Assembly: GCA_028622995.1 (NCBI GenBank)
Contig: JAJQJQ010000004.1
Location: 9,920,001 to 9,984,000, forward strand
Direction of reading: 5' to 3'
Length of the DNA: 64,000 nt
Source of the DNA: Panagrolaimus kolymaensis
Taxonomy: Eukaryota; Nematoda; Chromadorea; Rhabditida; Panagrolaimidae
The stretch's first letter is position 1. The number at the start of each line of letters is the position of its first letter. The translations under genes and the position numbers were made by a program. The notes beneath the pieces are model-generated. The model worked only from the letters and a program-made list of their open reading frames with translations, was not told where the DNA came from and made no database searches. Shown piece after piece: positions 1 to 12,660 of this stretch.

Positions 1-2086
1 TTGGCAGTTTTTTTAGTAAAGTCTAATTTTAATTTGTAATTTAAAATTATTATTAAAATATTCCGTTAAAAAATAAGAAATTCAGTTAAAGTTTGCATAA
101 AAAAAGAAAATGAAAGCATAAAACACACAAAAAAGTGAAGATTTTTTAAAACCAATTTTCTTGCAAGTAATTTCCTCGTATGTTAGTTAATGGCAGTTTT
201 AAAAATAATAAAAATTGCTATTAGCGATATTTTTAATCCATTCGATAATGTTAAGAGACAGTTTTTACCCTTCACAATGATACAAAAGTGAATGTATTTC
301 TAACATTGATTTTTTGTTTTTTGTAACAGTTTTATTTTTAATCATTAGCGATGAAAGGTGCAGTTTTTATGTTTTTTATAATAAATTTGGAACAATTTTA
401 AATTATTTCCAACTTATCATACATGGGCCAATAAGAAAAGCTTTTTACATAATTAAAAATTTCAACCCATTAAATGAGTTTTACATTTGTTTTGCAAAAA
501 AATTTTGAACTCCTATTAATTTCAATCGACCATTGAAGATAATAGCAATGAATAAAAAATGGAAAAAAGTGTACAGTTATAAAAAAATAGAAAAAAAATG
601 AAACAAAAAAAGGAATTTTGTTATTCAGTTTTTAAAATTTTTGTAAATAAAATTTTTACAATTTTAAACAGTTTTTTAATCAATGTGGTAGAAGTTTTCC
701 GATATATGGAATACTCCTGCAGTAAATATAAAAATTTAGTGTTCTTAAAAGCATGAAGATGGTACAGTTTTAAAAAATTATTTTCATAGAAAAAATTCTA
801 AATTATATTTTGAAAAATGAAACAGTTTTTTTATGTTTTGAAAAATAAAAGCAAATTTTCTAAACTCACTGACTAACTAACATTCAACAAATGGAAATTA
901 TAAATAACGAAGAACCATGTTTTATTTTTTTGTTCGAAAAAAGCGCTTGATGCCTCATTGAAAAGTTTGCTTCCCTCCCTCGCTTCTCTTCCTTCCGGTT
1001 TCTTTTTTTCCTCCCTCATTCTTCCCGTTTTTCCCGTTTCCTTAATTTTTTTTAGTACAAAAAAAAGAAAAAAAATCAAAGAAGAACAAATTTTACTTCT
1101 TCTTCTTCTTTGATATTTATCAATTTTGATGAAAGAAAGAAAAAAAGAACAGAATAAATGCTAGATTTTTAGAAGCAAAAGAAAAAAATAACATAAAAGG
1201 AGATAACAATGAAATTTATTTTAAATGCCATGTGACATTTAAAAAAATAAAGTTTGGACGATAAAAAATATTTAAAAAAAGCGGTCTTTGGTTAATTTTA
1301 CAAACATGATCATATGGTAAATCAGTTTTTTTTAATTGAATTTTAGAAAAATTATGAAAGTCAAGATGGAAGTTTATTTTCGTGTCCTTTTCTCAATCAC
1401 AGTTTAAAATTAATATTCAAAAAAAATTACCAAAGAAAAATAAGTTTTTTCCTTTTTTAGTTATTTGATTACTGACAATAAATCATTTTTTAAAATTTTC
1501 TCGTCCAAATAATATATAGTGATATTAATATCAAAAACAGTTTTTTTAATCAAAAAGCATATTTCTTTAAGAAACGCCAATATTAAAAGTTTTGGTTTTC
1601 AAAAACATTCGAAATTGAAACCACAATACAGTTTTTATTTATTTTGGAGTGAAAGAATTAGAAGTATTTATTGAAAGTTTTTCTTTCAATGACCTCAAAG
1701 AATAATAATGTTGGCCAGTTTTTATATTTTTTTACTAATTCTCCTAATTATTACAGTTAAAATAATTGGAAAAAAGCAAAAGAAACCAGTTTTAAAATAA
1801 TCTTTATAAAATTAAGAAAAAAGATATACAAAAAATCCTAAGCACATAAAAAAGGATTTTAAATTGTAATAATATTTTGCTATGTCGCCTTCAATTTGTT
1901 TATTTGGCAGTTTTTTTTAATGTTTTTTTGGCAAAACATATTTTTGCTTTCCGTTTCAATCATCCATCTGCAGTTTAATAAAGATACAAAATTAATAAAT
2001 AAAAAGAAAAAATTAAGACGCTACATAAGAATCTCCAGTTTTTTGTTTTTTTAAATAAAAATCCTTTCAAAAAATTCTAAACTTAC
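1..2086. other. non-coding CAGTT-rich tract, probably first intron of a minus-strand gene
   Basis: I see no credible exon here on either strand. The stretch is low-complexity AT-rich DNA studded with CAGTT followed by T or A on the + strand (for example near 4, 73, 258, 327, 626, 668, 763, 820, 1538, 1716 and 1907). Only stray AACTG is seen. It lies directly downstream of the splice donor of the minus-strand exon at 2087-2227, so it is most simply that gene's intron, running out of the window. Confidence 0.5.
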
Positions 2087-2227
2087 AGTTCCACCGCTTC
2101 CATCATCAAAAGCATTATTATGATACCCTTCTCCATTGGAATTTCCATTGGCATAAATTTCTGCCATAGCAATTAAGCCTCGACGATCGCTCAAGTCTAT
2201 TTCTTCCAGTTCAACTCCTCGGCTCAT
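2087..2227 (-). CDS. first coding exon of an unrecognised minus-strand gene (partial)
   Basis: This is a 47-codon exon starting at ATG 2227 and ending in phase 0 at a good donor (GTAAGT, complement of 2081-2086). The peptide begins MSRGVELEEIDLSDRRG and continues with an Asn/Gly-rich stretch ending in GSGGT. It has no signal peptide and no recognisable domain. A 3' splice site (TTTTAG, AG at 2239-2240) lies about 11 bases upstream of the ATG, as for other genes in the window, which supports the start and suggests trans-splicing. Later exons must lie to the left, probably outside the window. Codon use is more balanced than the flanks, so the exon stands out as coding. The family is unknown. 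A cytosolic acidic N-terminus is all that can be said. Confidence 0.5.
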
Positions 2228-5200
2228 TTTCTATTTTACTAAAATTTTTTTAGTTTTATTAGCAAAGCCAAACAAAACAATTTTAATTCTTACCAAAAAA
2301 TTCTTTTTAAAAAAATTTATACAGTTTTATATAATTAATTTGATATGCAATTTTAATGATAATCACTCGTAAAAAAAGAATAGTTAAATTTTACTTTTAC
2401 CTTTATTTAATTCAACAGATCATACCAAAAACAAATCGCATTTTAAAAAAAATTTTAAAAAAAATTATCTATGGATTTCAGTTTAATAATGCACCTGGAA
2501 ATTCACACATGTTAAAATAGTTGATGATAGTTTTAAAAAAATAAATCCAACGCGAAAAATTTTTTGATTGCCGCAGTTTTATGTCGAAATTTCAAAATTT
2601 GCAAACCAAAATATAATGGAAGACAGTTAATTTATAAATATGAGAAACATAACATTGATAGTGACAGTTTTTTAATGAAACCAAAAAACTTCGAGCAATT
2701 CAGTTAAACGAATGAAAAATAAAATTAAAGTTAAAATTTATAAACAGTTTTGATTTAGAAAAAAAATACTCAACTCAGTGTTCCAATGAAGAAAAAAAAC
2801 TTTGATGGGGAAAGAAAATAACATTCTCTTTTTCTTTTTTTTGAATTGTAAATCAATCACATAAAGAATGGTCAATGAAGTGGAATGATCCAAGTTGTGT
2901 TGTATTTAACAACAAAAAGCTGAGAAATAGAAAAAATCAATTGCAAAAAAAGAGATGAATTACAAACAAACAAACAAAAAATAGGGAGAAAATATGAAAT
3001 AATCCCAAATCATATAATCCTACTTTTTTCTTTCCAGTTTATGATGAGAAAAAAATTGAGAGAAAAATTTTTGGTGGAAAAAAGTAAAAAAAAATGACAA
3101 TTTCACTGGCAATACAGTTAAATTTTGTAAATATTCTCTCCTTACCAAAGTTCAGTTAATTATTAAAGCTTTCCAACTTAAGCACCAGTTTTAAAATAAA
3201 AAGGAAAATGGTGATTCCCGAAAAAGAAGACAGTTTAATTACTAAAAATTAAGCAATAAATGCTTTATAATTTTTAAAATACATAAAAGCTAAAACAGTT
3301 TTTTTATCAAACTTTTTAACCTTAGAAATTTACAATCAATTAAAAGAAAGTAAAGATAATAATTTTTTATTTTTAAAAAGGGAAGTACTTTACCGAGGAT
3401 ATTATTAGTCTATGTGTAATTAAAAAAATTTTTTTTCTAACTATAAGTTTAATAAAATATAATTCCAAAACAGTTTTATTTTATTTTTTAAACCTCTGAC
3501 TAATAACTAAATCGAAGAATCTTGCTCCCAGTTTAGCTCTGAATTTTTTGTTCATCCAGTTAAATCCAAATTTCTTAATTAAAGCTAAAAAAGTTAGCCG
3601 CCTGCTTACAACTCCAGTTAATAATTTCCTCAAAATTAAAAAAAACTAAGTTTCTTGGACCTTAAAATTCCAACGATTTTTTTCGTCTCAGTTATCCTAT
3701 CTCCCCTTCCATTGTTACCCAAACTATCAGTTTAAAACTTTAATTGGATCGAATCATAAAAATAAAGATTTTAAACTTTTACCTTTTGTTTTCATAAAAA
3801 AAATTTCTACGTAATTACGACCAAAGACGAGAAATCAGTTCCCAGTCTCATCAAATCAACAAAATAAAAAGTTTATCGTTCCATTTTAAAAAAATAAAGA
3901 CATTATTAATTTTAGTCTTTTTTTATTATTTTTATTAAACTCAACTTTGTTTTTAGTTCCTTCGTTCTTTTTTTTCTCAAAATACACTGACCATAACTTT
4001 CGTCGCCAGTTTCAAGAGATCAACAAAACAAAAATGGAAAGAAAGAAAAAAGTAATAAAGTTTTTGTTAAATGATTTCAAAGAAGTAAGAATAAAATTTA
4101 ATAGTAAATGACATAATTTGAAGAAGAATAAAATCGACGTTCAAATTAGTGAACAAAAGTTGTCATACCCAAGGCCAGTTTTAACATCGATGAAGTAGGA
4201 ATAACAGTTTATTAAAAGTAAAATTTTAAAGTTATTTTAAAGAGAGTATTCATAAAGAAAATTAAAAAAGTAACATGATACATGCCAAAATTTGAAAATA
4301 CCCAACAGTTTGAATCCAAAATATATTTTTGCTACAGTTAAAACTTTGATAAAGCTCCTGCAGAAACTAGTAGTTTTGATAATAAAAAATGTTTTGCAGA
4401 AAATTTCGAGCAATTAACAAGTTTAATGAAAATAAAGCATAGCTTTTGCCTTTTTTGTCAAAAGAAAGCCACAACCAGTTTTTATTCACTGATAAAAAAA
4501 AATCAAAATTTGCCAACAGTTTATCCAAGCAGTTTAATTACATAGGCATAGGAGGATAATTGAAGATCATGACTACCGAAGAAAAGAAGAACATAATAAA
4601 AGAATTACAGTTTAAAAAAAAATTTTTTAATGTAAGGCTTTTATAACACATAAAAAAATAAGAATATTATTAATGGGAAAATGCTCTTTTAACACACGTC
4701 AAATCAAACAGCAGTTTTTTTTAATTATAAAGAATATTATTTGAATGAATGAGTTTAAAACGAATCCAAAGTTTTAAAAAATTAAGCAATTTATTAAATA
4801 AATAAAAAGCGGCAACAAAAAAAAAACACGTGAAACGCTTCAGGGTGAAACCACCAAAGCAGTCAGTTAAGCAACAAGAAAAAAAAGAGTGAAAGAGAAA
4901 ATTTCAACAACAACAAAAAAAGCAGCGGAATAAAAAAATATTGAGAACGAGAGAGAGTTTATAGAGAAAGTCTCTGGCACATGCTGGCTAGCTTGACTGC
5001 GACTTTTTTTTAGCCACTAAAAGGCTCAAAAATTCTCTTCTCTTTTTTTACTTCTCTTCAAAAAAAAAAGGAGACATGACTATTGATTGTCGTCAATGCT
5101 GGTCTTTTTTTGTTTTGTTTTTATTCGAAAAAAAATAAAATATTTTTTTATGAAATATTTTATATTTCTTTTTGTTTTTATTCTTTCAATAATTAGCTAT

Positions 5201-6446
5201 AATTTTGAAGAAGGAAATATCCTTTACTCACTTATATTTTAAGAAAAAAATATGGCAAACTTTGTCATAAATCCTCCGTGGCTAATTATCATTTTCCGTG
5301 ATGTATCAGGAAATTGCAAAATCGTGTTAAAAAAAATAAGTTTTATTTTTATTGCTTTGAAATTTCCAGGGTATGTTTTTCTAAGAACACAGTTTATTTT
5401 TTATTATTTTATAAATAATTTATTTGAAGATTAAATTTGGGGCAAAACTTTAGCCAAATCGGAATTCTCATTTTGACGCAGTTTAAAAAAAATCCATTAA
5501 GCTTTGAATATCATAAATTCAGCGCTCACTGCACTGATTCAAATAAATTCAGTTTTTATTTAAAAGTTGTACACAAAAAAGATCAAATCAGTTTTTTAAA
5601 GCATGTTCATCACTAAAAAGAAAGAGATGGGCCTCAAAGATTTTTAAAACCTTGTTTTAGCCTAAAATCAAGCCAAATTTAAATTTCAACAGTTTTTATT
5701 TTCAAATCATTGCTCTTCAGAGTAACTAACAAATACAGTTTTGAAATTAACGTGTATGATGCTTAAAAAAAGATTGGACAGTTTTTAACAAGGTTTATAA
5801 GAAAGAATGAAAATGGTTTTGCATAAAGACGACATGGTTAAACCTCAATGTACAGTTATGTATTTTTGTATTAACATTTTTTACAGAAAAAAATGATGAT
5901 TACAGTTTTTAAGTTTATAAAATTTTTATGCAGTTTATTTAAATTTCTTTAATTTTGTAATTTGGTTAGAAATATAGTTTTTTTGCTAATAATTATAAGC
6001 TTGAGATCCAGTCAAAGTTTCCAGTTTAAATAAAAAATTTGAGAATGTTCGAAGATCAAGAACTTAAAATCCCAGTTATGAAACATACAAAAAAAAATTC
6101 AAAGATTGAAGTTTAATTGATATCTTTAATTAGAAAATTAGGAATCATCTTCAAAAAAAAAAACAGTTTTCAATAAAAAAAATTTTGAAAAAAACATATC
6201 ATACGAAAAAGAAACTCAGTTATATCAAGTAAAATAATTATTTGCACCCATAAAAACCCAAAAGAAAAAAAACGTTATTTATTATTTTAACTAAAAATAA
6301 CATTAATTGATGATTGAAAATCTTGTGATGACAATTCATCAAATAAAGAATTGACTCTACTTTAAATCAGCTGTGATGGTTTAAATATCAAATGAAAAAA
6401 TTTTAAATTAGGAGATAAGGAAGAAGAAAAAGAAATTGAAAGAAAA
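2228..6446. other. gene-free CAGTT-rich intergenic tract
   Basis: No exon with matching splice sites is evident in these 4.2 kb; the longest open frames are AT-rich and lack coding character. The tract continues the + strand CAGTT array on both sides of the exon at 2087-2227. A more purine-rich patch with fewer motifs lies at about 4800-5250. Confidence 0.6.
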
Positions 6447-8843
6447 ATGAAATATTTATTAAAATGTGTTTTTTTGTTTTTATTGATTATATTTAATTTT
6501 TTGTTAGCGGAAAGCGAATTGTTGGAGCAATGTAATTATTTTGATGATCATAAAGTAAGATTTTAATTTGGATTTTTACGTACTCAGTTGAACGATAAAC
6601 TAAACTCACAAGAAAAAAATTTGTGAAGTGGCGGAGGCGATTCAAAATATAATTTTTTTTTGATAAGAAATTATCAAATTTAAATTTAAAATTTTTTATT
6701 GCTTTTTTAATAAGGTAAATCTCCTGCAACAGTTTTTTTCTGCAACATTATCCCCATTCAAAAAATTTAACTCAATGCCCAGTTTAATAACCAAAATAAA
6801 AAATTTTTCGGCCATTATAAGAAATTACAATATTTAAAGTCTAAAAACAAAATATTTTTACTTCACAAATGGCTATTCTTCTAGACGCAGTTTTTTGCTT
6901 TCTTAAATTTTTTAAAACAACAACTTTTTACTGGTTATTTTTTGTAATGCAGTTTTTTTTATTCCATTCCTTTAAAATAAATAAACAACATTTTTTCCAG
7001 ATTAGATAAAAAAAATTTCAGACATAAAAATTACAGTGACCAGAAATTTTAAAACCAATAATTGATTTTATTTATAAACCTAGCAAACGCTACTTTTTTA
7101 ACGCAATTTTTTTTTTCATTCTTTAATTTTTATCAAGAAAGAATTGTTGAAATAAAAAGCCACAGTTTTTCTTTTTATTAAAAATTATGCCATATTTCAG
7201 AAGCTTGGAAAATGTTATGAAAATTATATGGAATCATTCAACGTTACCCACAATGAAATAACCTACGATAAATATATCGAAGCAACAAACAAATATTTCC
7301 AATCATGGAACTCCACCGAAAAGCTTTGCAATAATTTTCGCGCACTTAAAAAATGCATTGGTCCTTCGATAATTAAAAATTGTATGAATGTTGAAGATTT
7401 TGAATATATTTTTATGAATTTAGACCATACAAAAATGGAACAAATTCAATATGTAATTAATTTTCATCAATTTGACTATATTTGCAATTATGGGTTTGAA
7501 GGTAATAATAATCCTTTCGTTTCTAAAATTTTTTTTAAAATATCCCTCAAAAAATCGAACTTTATCGTCCTCAGTTTTATTCAAAAAAATTTAACAATCA
7601 AATTAATTTTTTTGCAGAACAATTAATATCCCGCTCAGTTTAAAAATCTAAATTACACATTTTTGATAAAATTAAGCAACTTTATTTTCTTCTGTGCTAT
7701 CTCCAAAAAAATAATTGTCTTCAATCTCAGGCCACAGTTTCTTTTTATATCTTCGTTTCCCTTACATTTTTTTAATCCGAATTAACATAACAAACACTGC
7801 ATAGTTTTGTTTTATAAAAATAATAATTTTGATATTTAGTCGTGTGGCGCAACTTCCAACTCATTCAAATATCCCGCTTCTCAAACTCTTGCTCATGCTT
7901 GCACGCTTACTGGTCCAACAACGAAATGAAGCCAGTAAGATGGCAGCCTAAATTCTCTCTTCTTAGCTTTGTTGTTGTATCTTTCTTTTAGTTAGTTGTG
8001 TTGTCATGTTATTATCTGTGCTGGTTGTGTTTATCTCCAGAATAAATATGTTTGTGAATATGTTCTTGTGTTTATTTGGAAGATCCCAGCTACAGAAGAT
8101 ACAACCAACTCCCAAAGAACTATCAACCTAAACCTCGACGACGTCAATATCATCTGTCACCGCGTGACAATTTGACCATTGAAAATTCCCAAAGTTCTAT
8201 AGCATTTTTTTTAAAATTCTGCTTCAGCCCTTTCAGCGTTAAAATGCAACAAAAAAAATATGAGCAAGAAATTTAGTTTTATCACACTGGAAAACAGCAA
8301 TCATTAATGGCCGCTGTTCATCATAAATATTTTTAAAATGAATGGCAAAAAAAAGATTTGCTTTTATGCTTGCTTTCAATAAACTCTCCAAAATTATTTT
8401 TTCTCCTTCAAACTTTGGGATTTTTTTTTCAATTTCGTTGCCATTATCTTTTTTGGAAAGCAAAATGTCTCTTCTTTCTGATCAATCAAATTAAAATATT
8501 CCAATTTTAAGATTATAAAAAATCCTTTGAATGCATAAATAAGTTAAAAATTTATTGCGGAAATTATGGCACCACTTGCAAAGAGGCCGAAGATGGACTT
8601 CAATGTTCAACAAAAAAAGCTAACGATGAATGTGGAAAAGATGGATATGATTATATTGAAAATATATTTTCCATTGGTTTATGTTATACTCGACAATCAT
8701 GTAAAAAATTTTGTCACCATCAACCGACAATAACTCGAGAAATTAGAGAAATAATTAATGGAAGCTCATCATATTATTCGTTGGGTTTAGTTTCTGTAAT
8801 TATTGTTGCTTTTCCATTTTTCAAATCTTTGATAATTTTGTAA
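6447..8843 (+). CDS. secreted cysteine-rich protein, T20D4.11/DUF19-like, possibly GPI-anchored
   Basis: This is a three-exon gene: 6447-6554, 7201-7501 and 8512-8843. The phases join cleanly (36 codons; 100 codons plus one base; two bases plus 109 codons and the stop), giving about 246 residues. Residues 1-21 are a classic signal peptide (MKYLLK followed by a Leu/Ile/Phe core ending LLA). The mature part carries many regularly spaced cysteines, including a KCYENY motif early and paired CKEAEDGLQC and SCKKFC motifs late. The last 20 or so residues are hydrophobic, as in a GPI-addition signal or a membrane anchor. The cysteine pattern resembles the nematode-specific T20D4.11-like (DUF19) secreted family, whose function is unknown; this is a pattern call only. 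Odd points: the last acceptor is AAG (8509-8511) rather than CAG or TAG, and intron 2 is about 1 kb and holds a GC-richer island. The gene lies inside the CAGTT domain. Confidence 0.5.
7830..8200 (+). other. GC-richer island inside an intron, possible LTR or mobile-element remnant
   Basis: This segment is clearly less AT-rich than the surrounding intron. It has a perfect 8-bp inverted repeat (CTTACTGG near 7908 and CCAGTAAG near 7934) and a poly(A) signal AATAAA near 8041. It is followed by about 45 sense codons rich in Arg, Tyr, Pro and Gln (8079-8213) whose reading phase does not fit the host gene. That layout resembles an LTR plus the start of a gag-like frame, but I cannot define repeat ends or a target duplication. 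It could also be an unrecognised exon. Confidence 0.25.
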
Positions 8844-9521
8844 TTGCAATAAATTATAAGTTAAAAAATTTGTTAACAAAATGCATTTGCAAAATGAATT
8901 TCTTGGTTAATAAAGTTCCAGGAAAAACGACAAAGAAAAAAAGCTTTTAGAAAAGCAAAAAATCTCCAAAATATCTGCAGAAATTAACTATTAAAGGCTG
9001 TTTATTAACTCGTTCATCAATCACAAAGTTGGGGAAAAAATAATTGCCACTAGTCTTCAAAACAAAAAATCCCTTCATCATCCAATCCTCACCTTTTTTT
9101 GTTCACCAAAAAACCTTTAAAAGCTTTATCAAAACAAACTTAAAAAAACTCTTCCTTATTTTTTTTAACAAATTTGATAAAAGCATTAGTATCGTCTTCT
9201 ATTTAGATGTGTTCGCTATTGCTTCATCCTTCGTCAACTCAACGGCATCAAACAAACAAAAAAAGTTTTTGACTTCCATCAATTTTTTTTACATTGCATC
9301 ATTCAAAAGTGTTCCACTCTTACAAGGAAAAATACTGTCATTGCACGTTGTTTGAATGTTTGCGAATTGCAATGCAAATTTTTAAAAAAGCTTTCAAACT
9401 TCTTTTTTTTTTCATCTTCTTTCGATCGATCTTCATTTTTTTGTGTATCATTGTTCCTTCCTCCGTCATCCCTCCAATTTTATTGTTACTAATTTTTTCA
9501 ATTTTTCAGTTAGCAATAAAC
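8844..9521. other. intergenic region and LEA gene 1 leader
   Basis: No gene is seen. The last 150 bases are pyrimidine-rich and end at a TTTTTCAG acceptor (about 9502-9509) just before the LEA start, consistent with an outron and spliced-leader addition. I see no convincing TATA box, unlike upstream of LEA gene 2. Confidence 0.5.
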
Positions 9522-10196
9522 ATGTCTCTTCGACGTCTCTTCATGGTTCAAAATCGCTATTTTGCGACGAAATCCACAATGGATTCTCTCAAAGAAAGTG
9601 TTCAAAGTGCTGCAGCAACTGCTCGTGAAAAGCTCTCGGATGCTGGTGAAACGCTCAAGGAATATGCTCATCTTGGTAAAGCAAAGGCTGAAGAGGCCAC
9701 AGCTCGTGATAAGCTCTCGGATGCAACAGAATCAATCAAAGAGTATGCCCATCTTGGTAAAGAAAAGGCTGGAGAAGCCGCTTCTCATGCAGCTGAATCA
9801 ATCAAAGAATATGCTCATTATGGTAAAGATAAGGCTATGGATGCCGCTTCAAGTGCTGCAGAAACAATCAAGGAATACGCTCATTATGGTAAAGAACGAG
9901 CAGAAGAAGCAACAAAAGAATATGCTCAAGCTGGTATGAAGAAAGCTCAAGATGCTGGTCAATATGCTCAAGGAAAAACCCAAGAAGCTGGAGAATATGC
10001 TAAAGAAAAGGCGCATGATGCTGCTGCAGAGAAAATCAATGAAGGTGCTCGTCATGTTCAAGAAAATGCTCAAAGTTATGCTGAAGCTGCAAAAGAAAAA
10101 GTTCAACATTTAGCTGACAAAGCAAGTCGTGGAATTGATCATTCGGCTCAACGTGCTCGTGAAATGGGTCAAAAAGCTGAAGAAAAAAACAATTAG
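9522..10196 (+). CDS. group 3 LEA protein with predicted mitochondrial presequence
   Basis: A single-exon gene of 224 residues. The first 18 residues (MSLRRLFMVQNRYFATKS) are Arg/Phe-rich with no acidic residue, as in a mitochondrial targeting sequence. The rest is a chain of 11-residue amphipathic repeats of the type (I/L)KEYAHxGKxKAxxAA, the hallmark of group 3 late-embryogenesis-abundant proteins, which are disordered in water and fold as helices on drying to protect proteins and membranes. A conserved end module (GARHVQENAQSYAEAAKEKV followed by an AREM motif) is shared with the second LEA gene at 16416. I chose ATG 9522 because a TTTTTCAG acceptor ends 12 bases upstream; the longer open frame from 9294 runs through Phe/Ile-rich non-coding sequence. 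A poly(A) signal lies at 10258. Mitochondrial location is inferred, not shown. Confidence 0.88.
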   Translation: MSLRRLFMVQNRYFATKSTMDSLKESVQSAAATAREKLSDAGETLKEYAHLGKAKAEEATARDKLSDATESIKEYAHLGKEKAGEAASHAAESIKEYAHYGKDKAMDAASSAAETIKEYAHYGKERAEEATKEYAQAGMKKAQDAGQYAQGKTQEAGEYAKEKAHDAAAEKINEGARHVQENAQSYAEAAKEKVQHLADKASRGIDHSAQRAREMGQKAEEKNN

Positions 10197-10257
10197 AATG
10201 TCTCTTAGGTTTCTTTTTATTGTTATTTGAATTGTAGATAGTAATTTGATTGTATTG

Positions 10258-10263
10258 AATAAA
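10258..10263 (+). terminator. poly(A) signal AATAAA of LEA gene 1
   Basis: A canonical AATAAA lies 62 bases after the LEA stop codon in a T-rich 3' region. A TTGTATTGAATAAA context also occurs after LEA gene 2, showing that the duplicated unit kept its 3' end. Confidence 0.65.
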
Positions 10264-10802
10264 TATGTTTAAAACTATGTTTCTTGTCTTTGCTTTTTAT
10301 ATTGATAATTTTTAGTTATCGTTACTTTTAAAGGGTTAATGTTTATTGTTGAGAAAAGCGTTCAAGCGCAAGGGTTCATGTAAATGCAGTAACAAGTGCA
10401 TCTTAAGTTAATGTTTTTGCCATCAATAGTTTGTGTATTAGTTCCAGACTTCATTTTGTAAACTTGTAAACAGAGATATGGGAAAAAGTAAATCCAAATG
10501 ATGAGGATCAACAAGCTTGAGTCTTAAAGTCCAAAGTTTTGCTTGATTATGAATGTTACAAAAATTTGATAATCTTAATTTACTTTCTTCTAAACCACTA
10601 ACATGGTCAAGTAAAATGCATACGTTTTAAAGCAACTTTTTTAGGCTAACATTTGACTCGCTGCATAAAAAAAGGATGCATTCTGCCGCCCAAAGTTCTT
10701 CCATCTTCTTTCAAGTTTCTTTCATTTTCATTTTTTAGTTGTTTTGCTTTCCTCCTTTCTTCATTCCAGACGACTTCAATCAACTTTAATCTTTTCAACT
10801 CA
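10264..10802. other. intergenic region between LEA gene 1 and rab-6
   Basis: There is no coding signal. The last 150 bases are C/T-rich and end at a CATTCCAG acceptor near 10770, ahead of the rab-6 ATG. Confidence 0.5.
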
Positions 10803-11704
<902 letters not shown>

Positions 11705-11859
11705 CCAACATGAACTCTTGCTGTATTAATTATAACTGTAACTTTTGTATGTAACCTCTTGTCTTATCTTGTGATATGTATGTACCTATTTACTTTGTTT
11801 TTGTCATAGCTAACTTTAATGTATCTTGTATAACCTTTATTTGTCTTTTATGTAATTTC

Positions 11860-11865
11860 AATAAA
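11860..11865 (+). terminator. poly(A) signal AATAAA of rab-6
   Basis: A canonical AATAAA lies 156 bases after the rab-6 stop in a T-rich 3'UTR. Confidence 0.6.
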
Positions 11866-12660
11866 GTTTTGTTTATCGTAATTTTTGGGATTTGAATGAC
11901 TTTTGCTTTTTCATATTTGAGGTGTCTGTTTTTGGAAATAGTTGATCAATGAGTAACCATTTTTTTGTTTGTAGTCAGATACATTTCTCACGTAGTTTGT
12001 TGTTTTTCAAACAACTTTATTTGGAGGTAGTATCACCTTTGAAATTTCATAAACACAGAAACACATTTTTTGCATTTCATTAATTTTTTGAGTGCTGCCT
12101 GCTTTTTAGGAAAACATATTTTGTTATTATTGATCGAAGGAGAAAGAGATTATCAGCTTATGTATGTTTGGGAAAGTTTCGTTTTATAAAAACCAGCAAA
12201 ACTGATTAAAGTATTTATGTTTGTTTATTTTATTGATACATACATACGTGTGTGTTGTATTAATCAAACACGAGACAATTTTGACATTGCAATTTGCAAA
12301 ACAAAAAACACATAAACGGAGACAATGCAATCATTAGCAACAACAACAGCAACAACAACGCCGATAGCACATTCGATTTCCTCGCCTCCCGACGACTGAC
12401 TAACTCAATGGGCGGTCTTCGTCGTCGTCTGTTGTATTTTGTTTTGCTGAATCAATCGAACAAAAAACTTGTTTACGCAAAAAAGGAGAAAATAATTTTT
12501 AAATACATAAATACTTTTATTTATTTTTTTGATTGAATCTTTTTTTCTTCCTCTTCCTTCATTTCTTCCGATTTGTGATTTTCATTTAAACTTTTAAAAT
12601 TTTTGTCGTCGTCCGTCTGCTGTTTTAGTTGTTGTTTTTTGATTAAAGAATAAAAAAAAT
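11866..12660. other. intergenic region and 5' flank of the TLDc gene
   Basis: There is no convincing exon. An open frame at 12294-12536 is Asn-rich at first and then loses coding character. A GTTTTAG acceptor about 35 bases before ATG 12661 probably marks the trans-splice site of the downstream gene. Confidence 0.45.

Noticed and set aside
9294..9521. Upstream in-frame extension of the LEA 1 open frame
   Set aside because: The added residues are Phe/Leu/Ile-rich and the stretch contains the TTTTTCAG acceptor; the true start is ATG 9522, which begins a sensible targeting peptide.
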